DNA from: Flagellimonas oceani
GTDB taxonomy: Bacteria > Bacteroidota > Bacteroidia > Flavobacteriales > Flavobacteriaceae
Assembly (NCBI RefSeq): GCF_011068285.1
Contig: NZ_CP049616.1
Coordinates: forward strand, 972,501 to 1,036,500
Length of the DNA stretch: 64,000 nt
Reading direction: 5' to 3'
Numbering within the stretch: the stretch's first letter is position 1; each line of letters opens with the position of its first letter. Shown in pieces: positions 1 through 9,434 of this stretch. The notes beneath the pieces were generated by a model. The model was given only the letters and a program-made list of their open reading frames with translations. It was not told the DNA's origin and ran no database searches. The position numbers were made by a program, and so were the translations under genes.

Positions 1-563
1 TCGTATCGCCTCAATATATAGCTTCAGAGGTCGGAACGACGGAAGTAGGAGGTCAGACCATCGTTCATGATGGGGGGCGGATATCCGGAACGATCATGGA
101 AGGCTTTTTTGGGTTTGATAGTTTAAAGTCCAACTTCAATTTTGAACCGGCCAATAACAGGTATGAAATGATCTATCATCTGCGCATGGCCGAAGTATAT
201 CTTATTTATGCGGAAGCGGAAGCTCGTGCCCAAAATGCAGTAACACCGGATGCACTCAACGCCCTTAACGAAATTAGGGCAAGGGCGGGAGCCACTACTA
301 CAGGAGGAGATGGCTTTGAAACCTATCCGGCAACCATCAGCTTGCCCCAGTTTTTGGAAGCAGTTCGCATTGAAAAACGAATGGAACTAGGGGTTGAAAT
401 AGGTGAAGACTGGTTTGATATGGTACGGTACCACTTCGTGGACGGCTTTGATGTGTCCACGGTAAAGCCATCGGCCACCGACCCGGACAAATATATCCTG
501 CCCATAGATTATATCACCATTGAAGCAGGCAAGAATGTGGTGGAACAAAATCCTAATTATTAA
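1..563 (+). CDS. RagB/SusD-family outer-membrane nutrient-binding lipoprotein, C-terminal part (5' end outside the window)
   Basis: The reading frame is open from the first bases of the window, so the gene begins upstream; the ATG at 96 is internal. The visible part ends with features typical of the SusD C-terminus: a segment reading YHLRMAEVYLIYAEAEAR (a TPR-like helix), then LNEIRARAGA, a conserved region around RIEKRMELGVEIGEDWFDMVR, and an ending PLDYIT/NPNY-like tail. SusD proteins are surface lipoproteins that cap a SusC TonB-dependent transporter and bind sugars or peptides. The SusC partner would be expected just upstream, outside the window. The stop is followed after 7 nt by the MORN-protein gene, so the two are probably co-transcribed. 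The substrate cannot be read from this fragment. Confidence 0.9.
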   Translation, partial: VSPQYIASEVGTTEVGGQTIVHDGGRISGTIMEGFFGFDSLKSNFNFEPANNRYEMIYHLRMAEVYLIYAEAEARAQNAVTPDALNALNEIRARAGATTTGGDGFETYPATISLPQFLEAVRIEKRMELGVEIGEDWFDMVRYHFVDGFDVSTVKPSATDPDKYILPIDYITIEAGKNVVEQNPNY

Positions 564-570
564 ATATAAT

Positions 571-1230
571 ATGATGAACAAGATAGTAATGCTATTGTGC
601 TTTATGACCTTGACCGTTATGAACGGGCAAGAGTGTAAAGTACTGATGAAATCCATTAGCGGTTCCTACGAGGGGGATTGTAAAAGAGGTAAGGCCGACG
701 GCGAAGGAATCGCAAAAGGAGAGGATACCTATAGCGGTGAATTTAGAAAAGGATTGCCCCATGGTAAGGGTACCTATACCTGGAAGGATGGAAAGGTCTA
801 TGAAGGACAGTTTGACAAAGGGGAAAAAGAAGGGGAAGGGACCTTGACCATTGCCCCGGATAGTGTAGTGACCGGATTCTGGAAAAAGGATGCCTATATT
901 GGCCGGTTTGAAAAACCCTATCGGAAAATCGATAAGTCCGCTAATGTTTCCGGCTATACCATAAACAAAGTGCAGGATGACATCAACAATTTAAGGTTTT
1001 ATGTAAGGGTGAACCAGGAACAGCAGGATTACCCTGGCTTCAGTTTTGTAGTCCATTCCGGGAGATATCAGACCCAGATCAACAACAATGACTTTGTGGA
1101 GCTTACCAATGTCACCTTTCCGATAAAGTTGAAAGCGAACTATGGTAGGGATTTTATCGAGATTGAAATTTTTCAACCCGGTCTTTGGGAGATAAGGACC
1201 GACATCACCCATATCAAGGGATTAAACTAA
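571..1230 (+). CDS. Secreted MORN-repeat protein
   Basis: About 219 residues. I chose the ATG at 571 because it gives a clean signal peptide (MMNKIVMLLCFMTLTVMNGQ); a longer frame from 520 overlaps the SusD gene. After the signal peptide come about three MORN repeats at roughly residues 30-95, with units such as YSGEFRKGLPHGKGTYTW and YEGQFDKGEKEGEGTL. A C-terminal half of about 120 residues matches no family I recognise. MORN repeats are short beta-hairpins used for protein or lipid contacts. The gene sits between susD and the TlpA-like gene (6 nt gap), which suggests an envelope role in the same operon. The molecular function is unknown. Confidence 0.8.
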   Translation: MMNKIVMLLCFMTLTVMNGQECKVLMKSISGSYEGDCKRGKADGEGIAKGEDTYSGEFRKGLPHGKGTYTWKDGKVYEGQFDKGEKEGEGTLTIAPDSVVTGFWKKDAYIGRFEKPYRKIDKSANVSGYTINKVQDDINNLRFYVRVNQEQQDYPGFSFVVHSGRYQTQINNNDFVELTNVTFPIKLKANYGRDFIEIEIFQPGLWEIRTDITHIKGLN

Positions 1231-1236
1231 AAACAT

Positions 1237-2367
1237 ATGAAGACAATACTATATATTGCTGTAATATTGCTGGCCCTATCGGGTACTGCACAGGAAGATA
1301 ATTTTAAGATCAAAGGGAACTTTTCCAATATCAAAGAGGCCGATTCCATTTTTATATGCAACGTGGTCCGTAAGGATCTGGTCCCTTTTGCCCGAGCTGC
1401 CGTGACGGATGGGAAGTTCACCATTACCGGACGTGTTCCCCATGAGCATCGCTATTATACCATGGTCACCACCCCGGAGAAGGATACCCTTTATGGGCAG
1501 CTGTTCGTTGAAAAAAGATCCGTGGAATATTCCGGGCAATTTACCAGATACCCCATATTCGACGTAAAGGGAAGTAAATATGCACATAAAATATATGCCT
1601 CCCATAAGGATACGGCCTATCTGAACCTGCGTGAAAAGGTCATGGACATGGAAGCAAGGGAGACCAGCGATGAAGAAAAATTGGTCCTACAGGAATTGCA
1701 GCGGAAGTTGGGCGGTTATATGTACAACATAGATAAAGACTGGTTCGATGAATCACACTCCACCTATCAGCTCTATACCTTATATGAGTTGGATCCCAAG
1801 ACCGACTTTGATGCCTTTGAGACAAAAGTCAAATACTTTCAGGAGCGTTTTCCCGATCATCCAGAGACCATGGGAATTGGGTTTGCCTATGACTATTATA
1901 AAGAGGAGAAGGAAAAAAAGGAAGCAGGTACGTCCCGGAAGTCCCGTGTGGGTACAGCCTTTGTTGATGTCGCCTCCGTTGATGTCGAGGGGAACACCCA
2001 TCGTTTGTCCGATATCTTGAAGGAGAACAAATTGGTGCTGGTGGATTTCTGGGCATCCTGGTGCGGCCCATGCCGTGCAGAGTTCCCTCATTTGCGCATG
2101 GCCTATGAGGATTACAAGGAGAAAGGGTTTGAAATCTATGCCGTTTCCTTGGATGATAGCCAAAAGAAATGGCTGACCGCCTTGGATGAGGAAAAGACAA
2201 GCTGGATCAATACCGTCGATCTGGAGGCTTGGAAGTCCAAAACTGTCAAGGACTATGAAATATCGGGAATTCCCTATAACATTTTGGTCAATGCAGAAGG
2301 TGAGATATTGGGAGAATCCGTTAGGGGAAAGGAACTGGAGGAATTTTTAAACGAATATTTCAACTAA
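1237..2367 (+). CDS. TlpA-family thiol:disulfide oxidoreductase with DUF4369-type N-terminus
   Basis: 376 residues. An N-terminal signal peptide ends near AQE (residue 20). A DUF4369-like beta domain occupies about residues 22-120 (FKIKGNFSNIKEADSIFI), followed by a helical linker and a C-terminal TlpA/AhpC thioredoxin fold (about 240-376). The active site is WCGPC with cysteines 276 and 279. Such proteins work in the periplasm or at the outer membrane and reduce or isomerise disulfides; they are common beside SusC/SusD pairs. The gene starts 6 nt after the MORN gene, so it is probably in the susD operon. The physiological partner is not evident, though a full DsbD encoded 3.5 kb downstream could supply reducing power. 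Confidence 0.9.
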   Translation: MKTILYIAVILLALSGTAQEDNFKIKGNFSNIKEADSIFICNVVRKDLVPFARAAVTDGKFTITGRVPHEHRYYTMVTTPEKDTLYGQLFVEKRSVEYSGQFTRYPIFDVKGSKYAHKIYASHKDTAYLNLREKVMDMEARETSDEEKLVLQELQRKLGGYMYNIDKDWFDESHSTYQLYTLYELDPKTDFDAFETKVKYFQERFPDHPETMGIGFAYDYYKEEKEKKEAGTSRKSRVGTAFVDVASVDVEGNTHRLSDILKENKLVLVDFWASWCGPCRAEFPHLRMAYEDYKEKGFEIYAVSLDDSQKKWLTALDEEKTSWINTVDLEAWKSKTVKDYEISGIPYNILVNAEGEILGESVRGKELEEFLNEYFN

Positions 2368-2513
2368 GGCAAAAGGTCCCCCTTTCATCCTATTGATTAC
2401 AAGCCAATCCTCCCACTTTTCTGGTTCAAATGGACATTGTTCTGGTCACTGTCCTTTGGGCAGACAGGATAGGGTGTGGTCAATAACTACATAAACTTTA
2501 AGAAAACATCTTC

Positions 2514-5321
2514 ATGAGACATACCATCACATATCTTTTATTTTTTGGGCTTTCGCTCATCGGGTACACTCAGGACCTGGACCTGGGCGCACCGCTCCCG
2601 ACCGATCCAGAGATCAAGAAGGGTATATTACCCAACGGATTGACCTATTACATCAAAAGTACCGATGTTACCAAAGGGGTGGCCAGCTATTATATCATCC
2701 AGAACGTGGGGTCCATTTTGGAAAACGATGATCAACAAGGCCTGGCGCACTTTTTGGAACATATGGCCTTTAACGGGACCAAGAATTTTGAGGGCAAGGG
2801 CATATTGAACACCATGCAACAACACGGGCTGCTCTTTGGACGGGACATTAATGCCTATACGTCCTTTGATGAGACCGTGTATAACATCAACAACGTCCCG
2901 ACAACTCCGGAACTCATCGATACCGGCCTGTTGGTTTTGCACGATTGGTCCAATGCCCTCTTGTTGACCGATCAGGAGATCGATGCCGAGCGGGGGGTCA
3001 TCACCGAAGAATGGAGGACCCGCCAAAGTGGAGGGATGCGTATCCTTACTAAATCCCTTCCTTCGGTCTTCAACCACACCAAATATGCGGATCGCATGCC
3101 CATAGGGACCATGGAGGTGGTCCAAAATTTTGAATACAAGGCCCTGCGTGACTTTTACCATGATTGGTACCGAACGGACCTGCAGGCCATTGCCATAGTC
3201 GGGGATGTGGACGTGGATACGATAGAGGCAAAAATAAAGAAAATGTTCTCCACTATTGAACAGGTGAAAGACCCCAAAGAGCGATTTCTTGTGGAGATAC
3301 CACAAAACCAGGAATTGTTGTTTACCATGGCCATGGACGATGAAGTGACGACCTCCAGTATATCCTTGGGCATTGTACATCCCTACTCATTGGAGGGTAA
3401 AACCGTGGGCGATCTAAAGAAAACGGTATTGGACAACATGGCAATGAACATGCTGTCCAAAAGGGTGAGTGAACTATCCAGAAAACCCGATGCCCCATTT
3501 TTAGGGGCCCATATCAACTATGGCGATCACTCCAGGACCACAAAATCCTTCAATGTTTCCATCACGCCAAAACCTGACCAACAACAGGAAGCGTTCAAGG
3601 CAGTGCTGTCGGAAGTGGTTAGGGCGGTGAAATATGGTTTTACCACGGCGGAAATCAAACGGACAATCGATGAGGTGAAGAACGATTATGAAAACCAGAT
3701 CATAAAAAAGGACGATAGGTCACACGGTCAGATTGTTTCCATCATCCAGAACAACTACCTGAACCATGCGGCCATGACCGATATGGAACAGGAGTATGAA
3801 CTGGTGAAGGTCATGCTTGATAACCTTGACCCCCAAGAACTGCACGATGCCATTAGAAATCTGTATGGTACCAATAACAGGTTTTTATTGGTCACTGGGG
3901 TGAAGGGAAGGAACAATTTGACCAAAGCGGAAGCGGTGGCCCTTATGGATGCTGTGGAAAGTGATGACAGTCTAATGCCCTATACCGATGCTTTTTTGGG
4001 CAAGACCTTGGTGACAGGGCTTGCCATTGAACCAGGAAGCATCGTATCGGAAGAAGCGGATAGTCTGGGAGCCACCACATTTACCTTGGGCAACGGGGTG
4101 AAGGTGCATTATAAATTTGCCGATAAGAACAAGAACGATGTACGCCTGAATGCCATCAGTTATGGGGGAAAGTCCCTGCTCTCCAACGATGACCTGCCCT
4201 CTGCCGATATGTTGGGCCATGTAATCAATGCCTCAGGTCTGGGGAACTATTCCCCAAGCGACCTGCCAAAGGTACTGGCAGGAAAAACCGCTGGAACAAG
4301 CATTCATTTGGATGGTTTGATAGAAGGTATCTCAGGACATTCCGCAACTAAGGATGTGGAGACCCTGATGCAGATGGTTCATCTGCGGTTTGTTGCTCCC
4401 CGCTTCGATATGGACGGATTTAAGGTGGTCCTGGAGAATGCGAGAAACTATAGGATAAGCCGAAGTGAGAACCTTGGTGAAAAAATGGCGGATAGTACCA
4501 CCATAGCCCTTTATGGAAAGAATCATCCCAAACGACGGTTGTTCGATGAGAAGTACATCAACGATGCGTCTTTCGAAAGGATGAAGGCCATCTATAGGGA
4601 CCGATTTGGTAATGCCGCTGATTTTGAGTTTTTCGTGGTCGGCGATGTGCACAAAGATTCCCTCAAACCCCTATTGGAAACCTATATTGCCAGCATTCCC
4701 ACAAAGGCTACAAGGGAACAATGGAAGAATAATTCGGATATGTGGATCAAGGATAACATTGAAAAAGAGATCTACCTAAAAATGGAGGATCCCAAAAGCT
4801 CGGTACGGATAGCCTACAAGAACGATATGGAATACAGCTTGAAAAATGCCATGTTGGCCAGGACCCTGGGCGATATCTTGACCTTGCGGTACATCGAGAC
4901 ACTCCGTGAAGAGGAAGGGGGGACCTACGGGGCAAGGGCCCACGGCAATCTCTCCAAACGTCCGGTGCAGGAGGCTTCTATCGCTGTTAACTTTGATTGC
5001 AATCCCGAAAAGGTGGAATCCCTGACCAAGATCGCCCAACATGAAATTACTAAAATTGCCAAGGGGGACATCCAACAACTTGACCTTGACAAGACCCTGA
5101 CCAGTTATCTAAAGGAACGAAAACAGCACAAGGACTACAATAGTTTTGATATGGATCTGCTGAAGATCTTTTACAGGGAAGGGTATGATATGGACGACCC
5201 GAAGAATTTTGAGGACATCATACAGTCAATCACCCCAAAGGATCTCCAAGCGTTCACCCAAGAATTGTTGAAAGAGGCCAAGTCCTATTCCATTGTGTTC
5301 AAACCTAAAAACCATAATTAA
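2514..5321 (+). CDS. M16 family (pitrilysin/insulinase) zinc metallopeptidase, secreted
   Basis: 935 residues, the usual size for a two-repeat M16 protease. A signal peptide (about 1-19, ending GYTQ) is followed by the inverted zinc motif HFLEH at residues 79-83, with E159 in AERGVITEEW as the expected third ligand. The second half (about 480-935) is the inactive M16 repeat, ending with a motif around LREEEGGTYGAR that helps bind substrate in the family. The enzyme is expected to degrade peptides in the periplasm or at the outer membrane. The 146 nt upstream gap shows no clear promoter. Together with susD and tlpA it suggests a peptide or protein utilisation locus (inference). Confidence 0.93.
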   Translation: MRHTITYLLFFGLSLIGYTQDLDLGAPLPTDPEIKKGILPNGLTYYIKSTDVTKGVASYYIIQNVGSILENDDQQGLAHFLEHMAFNGTKNFEGKGILNTMQQHGLLFGRDINAYTSFDETVYNINNVPTTPELIDTGLLVLHDWSNALLLTDQEIDAERGVITEEWRTRQSGGMRILTKSLPSVFNHTKYADRMPIGTMEVVQNFEYKALRDFYHDWYRTDLQAIAIVGDVDVDTIEAKIKKMFSTIEQVKDPKERFLVEIPQNQELLFTMAMDDEVTTSSISLGIVHPYSLEGKTVGDLKKTVLDNMAMNMLSKRVSELSRKPDAPFLGAHINYGDHSRTTKSFNVSITPKPDQQQEAFKAVLSEVVRAVKYGFTTAEIKRTIDEVKNDYENQIIKKDDRSHGQIVSIIQNNYLNHAAMTDMEQEYELVKVMLDNLDPQELHDAIRNLYGTNNRFLLVTGVKGRNNLTKAEAVALMDAVESDDSLMPYTDAFLGKTLVTGLAIEPGSIVSEEADSLGATTFTLGNGVKVHYKFADKNKNDVRLNAISYGGKSLLSNDDLPSADMLGHVINASGLGNYSPSDLPKVLAGKTAGTSIHLDGLIEGISGHSATKDVETLMQMVHLRFVAPRFDMDGFKVVLENARNYRISRSENLGEKMADSTTIALYGKNHPKRRLFDEKYINDASFERMKAIYRDRFGNAADFEFFVVGDVHKDSLKPLLETYIASIPTKATREQWKNNSDMWIKDNIEKEIYLKMEDPKSSVRIAYKNDMEYSLKNAMLARTLGDILTLRYIETLREEEGGTYGARAHGNLSKRPVQEASIAVNFDCNPEKVESLTKIAQHEITKIAKGDIQQLDLDKTLTSYLKERKQHKDYNSFDMDLLKIFYREGYDMDDPKNFEDIIQSITPKDLQAFTQELLKEAKSYSIVFKPKNHN

Positions 5322-5381
5322 AATAGGATTCTGGAAATTTTTGTTTTCAAGTTTTTGGATTAGCTCCCTATTTCTTAACCC

Positions 5382-5406
5382 AAGGGTGCAGTACTGCACC
5401 CTTTTT
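5382..5406 (+). terminator. Rho-independent terminator after the M16 peptidase gene
   Basis: A perfect inverted repeat, AAGGGTGCAG (5382-5391) and CTGCACCCTT (5394-5403), runs into a T run. It lies 60 nt after the peptidase stop and 14 nt before the next gene, so it separates the peptidase unit from the DsbD pair. Confidence 0.8.
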
Positions 5407-5419
5407 AAATTTTCAAAAA

Positions 5420-5866
5420 ATGAAAAGACTACTATTGCTTGCCCTGTTGCTGAGCTTTTTTTACGGTAAGGCACAGATTTATGATCCCGTAAAATGGACC
5501 GCGACCGTCAAACAGGTGTCCGATACGGATTATGATTTGATCGCTACAGCCACTATAGAGGACCAATGGCACCTGTATTCCCAAAATGTACCCGATAATG
5601 GACCTTTGCCTACAACTTTTATATTCAACGGCAGTGAACAGTACCTTAAAAAAGGCAACACGAGGGAAGAAAGTGGTCATACCGTTGAAGACCCAATTTT
5701 CAACATGGAAATCAAATATTTTGAGACCAAGGCCACCTTTGTCCAACGGATCAAGGTAAAGGGTGAAAAAGGGTTCCGTATTGATGCTGTTGTGGAATTT
5801 ATGGTGTGTGATAACACCAAGTGCCTACCGCCAAAGGAAGTCGACTTAGTTTTTGTGGTTCAATGA
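5420..5866 (+). CDS. Stand-alone nDsbD-like (DsbD alpha-domain) protein
   Basis: 148 residues with a signal peptide (about 1-18, ending GKAQ). The mature part matches the N-terminal periplasmic domain of DsbD, with WTATVKQVSDTDYDLIATAT and the two redox cysteines C130 and C135 in VCDNTKCLPP. In full DsbD this domain takes electrons from the membrane domain and passes them to periplasmic partners such as thioredoxin-like proteins and c-type cytochrome maturation factors. Here it is a separate protein encoded just before the complete DsbD, whose own N-terminus is a clear paralogue (VCDDARCLP). The pair probably arose by tandem duplication. The stop overlaps a possible ATG at 5863 of the next frame. 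Confidence 0.85.
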   Translation: MKRLLLLALLLSFFYGKAQIYDPVKWTATVKQVSDTDYDLIATATIEDQWHLYSQNVPDNGPLPTTFIFNGSEQYLKKGNTREESGHTVEDPIFNMEIKYFETKATFVQRIKVKGEKGFRIDAVVEFMVCDNTKCLPPKEVDLVFVVQ

Positions 5867-5898
5867 TTTTACACTTCAACTTAGGGGAAACCCGGCAT

Positions 5899-7842
5899 AT
5901 GGTAAACGTAAAGACAAAATTGTGGTTTACCTTGTTTTTTGTCATTGGGGTGTTGAACGCCCAGGACACCCAACCAGTACAGTGGACCACCACGGTGGAA
6001 AGAATATCGGATACGGAGTATCGTCTGATTTCCAAGGCCTCCATTGAAAAAGGATGGCATTTGTTGGGACAGGACGTCCAAGGAGAAGGTATTTCCCCGA
6101 CGATGTTCCTATATGATGTCGATACCTCCACAAAACTTATGGGCAATACCGAGGAGAAAACTACGGTCAAGGTTCGGGAACCCCTGTACGGCCTTATGGT
6201 AATGGGCTTTGTGAAAGAGGCGGTTTTTGAGCAAAGGGTGGAGACCTTGCCAACGGTTTCCAAGATTCAGGGATTTGTTGAGTATATGGTATGCGATGAT
6301 GCCCGTTGTCTGCCACTTGCGGAAGAAGAATTGCTTTTCGATTTAAGTGCGCAACAAGCAAAGGAAACCAATACCAACGACATTTCCCAAGGAATTGAAG
6401 GGACAGGACACCGGAAAGGCTTATGGTCTATTTTTTTCATTGCCTTCATTTCAGGTTTTGCTGCATTATTGACGCCCTGTGTGTTTCCGATGATTCCTAT
6501 GACCGTTAGTTTCTTTACAAAACAGAGCAAGACCCGCGCTCAAGGAATCAAAAACGCTATTTTTTATGGTATCTCGATCGTTCTGATCTATGTGATATTG
6601 GGATCCTTGGTAACCGCGGTTTTTGGTGCGGATTCCTTGAATGCTCTTTCGACCAATGTATGGTTCAATCTAATTTTCTTTATACTCCTCGTTGTTTTTG
6701 CGGCATCGTTCCTTGGGGCGTTCGAGATCGTTCTGCCCTATACATGGGTAAACAAAGTGGACAGACAAGCGGACAAGGGAGGTGTCCTTGGGATTCTTTT
6801 TATGGCCTTGGCCTTGGCCATTGTATCCTTTTCATGTACGGGACCGATAGTGGGAACCCTACTCGTCGAGGCAGCAAGCAAGGGGGGAATGGCGCCTATT
6901 ATCGGTATGTTTGGGTTCTCCTTGGCACTTGCGTTGCCCTTTATGTTTTTTGCACTTTTTCCCGGATGGCTCAACTCCTTACCCAAATCTGGGGGCTGGC
7001 TGAATTCCGTAAAGGTATTTTTGGGCTTTTTGGAACTTGCTTTGGCCTTTAAATTTCTGTCCAATGCCGATTTGGTTTTGCAATTGCACTGGTTGGAAAG
7101 AGAAATATTCATTGCCATTTGGATTGCCATTTTTGGTATTTTGGCAATGTACCTGTTTGGGAAGATACAATTGCCCCATGATTCTCAGGTACAACATATC
7201 TCGGTCGGTAGGCTCGGATTGGGAATACTGACACTGTCTTTTACACTATACCTTATCCCCGGACTTTGGGGCGCTCCCTTAAAGTTGGTCAGTGGTTTTC
7301 CACCGCCCATGCAATACAGCGAATCCCCGAACGGCGTTGGGTTTACCAGTTCGACAGGAGGGTCATTTTCGAACAAACCACTTCCGGAAGGAGCAACATA
7401 CGGTCCGCACGATATTATAACCTTCAAGGATTATGAGAAAGGAATGGCCCATGCCAAAAAGGTGGGCAAACCTGTTTTGATCGATTTTACCGGGCACGCC
7501 TGTGTGAACTGCAGGAAAATGGAAGAACGCGTATGGAGTGACCCACAAATATTGGATATACTCAACAATGAGGTGGTCTTGGTCTCACTTTATGTGGATG
7601 ATAAACGCGAGATGTCAGAGGATCAGCAATATGTTTCTGAGGCAACGGGGAAAAGGATCAAGACCATCGGGAACAAGTGGAGCGATTTTCAGATTACGAA
7701 ATACCGAGCCAATGCCCAGCCCTATTATGTGTTAGTGGATGGACAAGGTAAAAGCCTTAATGCCCCAGTGGGTTACACACCAGATGTAGAAGTATATGAA
7801 GCCTGGTTGAGGCAAGGCTTGGATACCTATAAGTTACAATGA
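5899..7842 (+). CDS. dsbD: Thiol:disulfide interchange protein DsbD (three-domain)
   Basis: About 647 residues from the ATG at 5899, which gives a signal peptide ending VLNAQ and follows a purine-rich stretch. Upstream in-frame starts at 5863 (overlapping the previous stop as ATGA) and 5821 are possible. Domain order: nDsbD with C132/C137 (about 20-150); a membrane domain of about eight helices (about 170-470) with C194 in LTPCVFPM and C313 in FSCTGPIVGT; and a C-terminal thioredoxin domain with CVNC (C535, C538). It moves electrons from cytoplasmic thioredoxin across the inner membrane to the periplasm. Clients nearby may include the TlpA-like protein at 1237-2367 and the single nDsbD just upstream. 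Confidence 0.93.
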   Translation: MVNVKTKLWFTLFFVIGVLNAQDTQPVQWTTTVERISDTEYRLISKASIEKGWHLLGQDVQGEGISPTMFLYDVDTSTKLMGNTEEKTTVKVREPLYGLMVMGFVKEAVFEQRVETLPTVSKIQGFVEYMVCDDARCLPLAEEELLFDLSAQQAKETNTNDISQGIEGTGHRKGLWSIFFIAFISGFAALLTPCVFPMIPMTVSFFTKQSKTRAQGIKNAIFYGISIVLIYVILGSLVTAVFGADSLNALSTNVWFNLIFFILLVVFAASFLGAFEIVLPYTWVNKVDRQADKGGVLGILFMALALAIVSFSCTGPIVGTLLVEAASKGGMAPIIGMFGFSLALALPFMFFALFPGWLNSLPKSGGWLNSVKVFLGFLELALAFKFLSNADLVLQLHWLEREIFIAIWIAIFGILAMYLFGKIQLPHDSQVQHISVGRLGLGILTLSFTLYLIPGLWGAPLKLVSGFPPPMQYSESPNGVGFTSSTGGSFSNKPLPEGATYGPHDIITFKDYEKGMAHAKKVGKPVLIDFTGHACVNCRKMEERVWSDPQILDILNNEVVLVSLYVDDKREMSEDQQYVSEATGKRIKTIGNKWSDFQITKYRANAQPYYVLVDGQGKSLNAPVGYTPDVEVYEAWLRQGLDTYKLQ

Positions 7843-7859
7843 CCTAATTAAGTAGACTT

Positions 7860-9323
7860 ATGGACAAAATGGTAAAAACGAACTTGGAATCCCATTTTAG
7901 GGAGATAAGGAATGGTGTAATCGGTAACAACGAGTATTTTATGTCTCCCTATGGAACCCAAAAAATCCTATATGCTGATTGGATTGCCACCGGGAGGCTA
8001 TACCGCCCCATTGAGGAGAAAATCACGGGAAACCTGGGGCCTTATCTGGCAAATACGCATTCTTATTCAAGTGAGACGGGCAAAGTGACCTCTGAAGTCT
8101 ATATGGAGGCTCGTGAACGTATCAAGGGGCATGTGAATGCCGATGAAGATGATGTTTTGGTAACCACGGGTAGCGGTATGACTGGGGCATTGGACCGACT
8201 GCTGCAAATAATGGGCCTTAAAGGGAAACGGCCATCGAATCCAAACGAGGTTCCTGTTGTATTTATCACTCACATGGAGCATCATTCCAACCAAGTATCC
8301 TGGCTGGAGGCCATGGCAGATGTTGTGATTGTCCCTCCCGGGGAAAATATGATGCCCAGCCTGGACAAGTTGGATGAACTATTATGGAACTATAAAGATA
8401 GGACCCTTAAAATAGGTGCATTTACAGCATGTTCCAATGTGACTGGAGAGATGACCAACCACAAGGGTTTGGCAAAGACCATGCATGCCCATGGGGGTAT
8501 CTGCTTTTTTGATTTTGCCGCCTCCGCACCTTATGTGGATATTGATATGCACCCATCGGACCCTGATTGCCGGATGGATGCCATCTACTTTTCGCCCCAC
8601 AAGTTTTTGGGCGGCCCGGGAGCATGTGGGGTATTGATCTTCAACAAATGGTTGTACAAAAATAAAGTGCCTGCCATTCCAGGTGGCGGAAACGTAAAAT
8701 GGACCACACCCTGGGGAACACATTCATTTTTTGAGAACATAGAGATAAGGGAGGATGGGGGAACGCCAGGGATTATCCAAACCATAAAGGCTGCCCTTGC
8801 GATACAATTGAAAGAAAAGATGGACACCAAACTGATTTCCATAAAGGAATTGGCTTTGTTGGGTCTCTTTCGAGATGAACTCAAAGATATCGGAGATATA
8901 CAGTATTATGGGAATAGTTATGCCCGGCGTATCGGTTGTCTGTCTTTCAATCTAATGGATATCCATTATAACCTAGTAGTTCGATTGCTCAATGACCGTT
9001 TCGGAATCCAGGTCAGAGGCGGATGGTCATGTGCAAGCACTTTTGCCCATTATCTATTTGGAATGGATCGGACAAGATCATCGGAGATAATGAATGGAAT
9101 TGACCAAAAAAACCTCAAAAACAAACCAGGGTGGGTCCGTGTGTCCCTTCACCCGACCATGAACAGTGCGGATGTGGAATTCATAACTGAAGCCCTTCGG
9201 GAAATTGTCAATGGTCATGAAGAATGGGCCAAGGATTATAAGTATAACCCCCTTAATAATGAATACGAATATATACACAGGAATATCGTTGATATGGGGC
9301 GATATCATTTCTTTGGACTTTAG
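7860..9323 (+). CDS. Class-V aminotransferase / cysteine desulfurase-like PLP enzyme
   Basis: 487 residues, fold-type I PLP enzyme. Recognisable parts are the N-terminal substrate region (ADWIATGRLYRPIE), the cofactor region TTGSGMTGALDRLL, a THMEHHSN motif as in cysteine desulfurases, FDFAASAPY, and the PLP lysine K248 in SPHKFLGGPGACG. Near the C-terminus QVRGGWSCAST resembles the SufS/IscS active-cysteine loop. It lies 17 nt after dsbD, so it may be co-transcribed with it. Proteins of this type are often labelled only as aminotransferase class V. Sulfur transfer from cysteine is possible but not shown, and the true substrate is unknown. Confidence 0.85.
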   Translation: MDKMVKTNLESHFREIRNGVIGNNEYFMSPYGTQKILYADWIATGRLYRPIEEKITGNLGPYLANTHSYSSETGKVTSEVYMEARERIKGHVNADEDDVLVTTGSGMTGALDRLLQIMGLKGKRPSNPNEVPVVFITHMEHHSNQVSWLEAMADVVIVPPGENMMPSLDKLDELLWNYKDRTLKIGAFTACSNVTGEMTNHKGLAKTMHAHGGICFFDFAASAPYVDIDMHPSDPDCRMDAIYFSPHKFLGGPGACGVLIFNKWLYKNKVPAIPGGGNVKWTTPWGTHSFFENIEIREDGGTPGIIQTIKAALAIQLKEKMDTKLISIKELALLGLFRDELKDIGDIQYYGNSYARRIGCLSFNLMDIHYNLVVRLLNDRFGIQVRGGWSCASTFAHYLFGMDRTRSSEIMNGIDQKNLKNKPGWVRVSLHPTMNSADVEFITEALREIVNGHEEWAKDYKYNPLNNEYEYIHRNIVDMGRYHFFGL

Positions 9324-9403
9324 GGGAATCAGTTACAAAAAGAACGGGTTGGTATATATCCCTTAAGGCCTGCCTTCGAGCATAGTTTTTTTGAGTTAGT
9401 CAG

Positions 9404-9434
9404 GAGGCTGCTCCCATGTTGGGGCGGCCTCTTT
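9404..9434 (+). terminator. Probable terminator after the aminotransferase gene
   Basis: An 11-bp stem, GAGGCTGCTCC (9404-9414) with GGGGCGGCCTC (9421-9431), contains two G-U pairs and is followed by a short T run. It lies 80 nt beyond the stop. The short T run keeps the confidence moderate. Confidence 0.55.

Noticed and set aside
5821..5898. Extended start of DsbD overlapping the nDsbD gene
   Set aside because: It would place 26 residues before the signal peptide, preventing normal export; the ATG at 5899 fits better, though 5863 is kept as an alternative.
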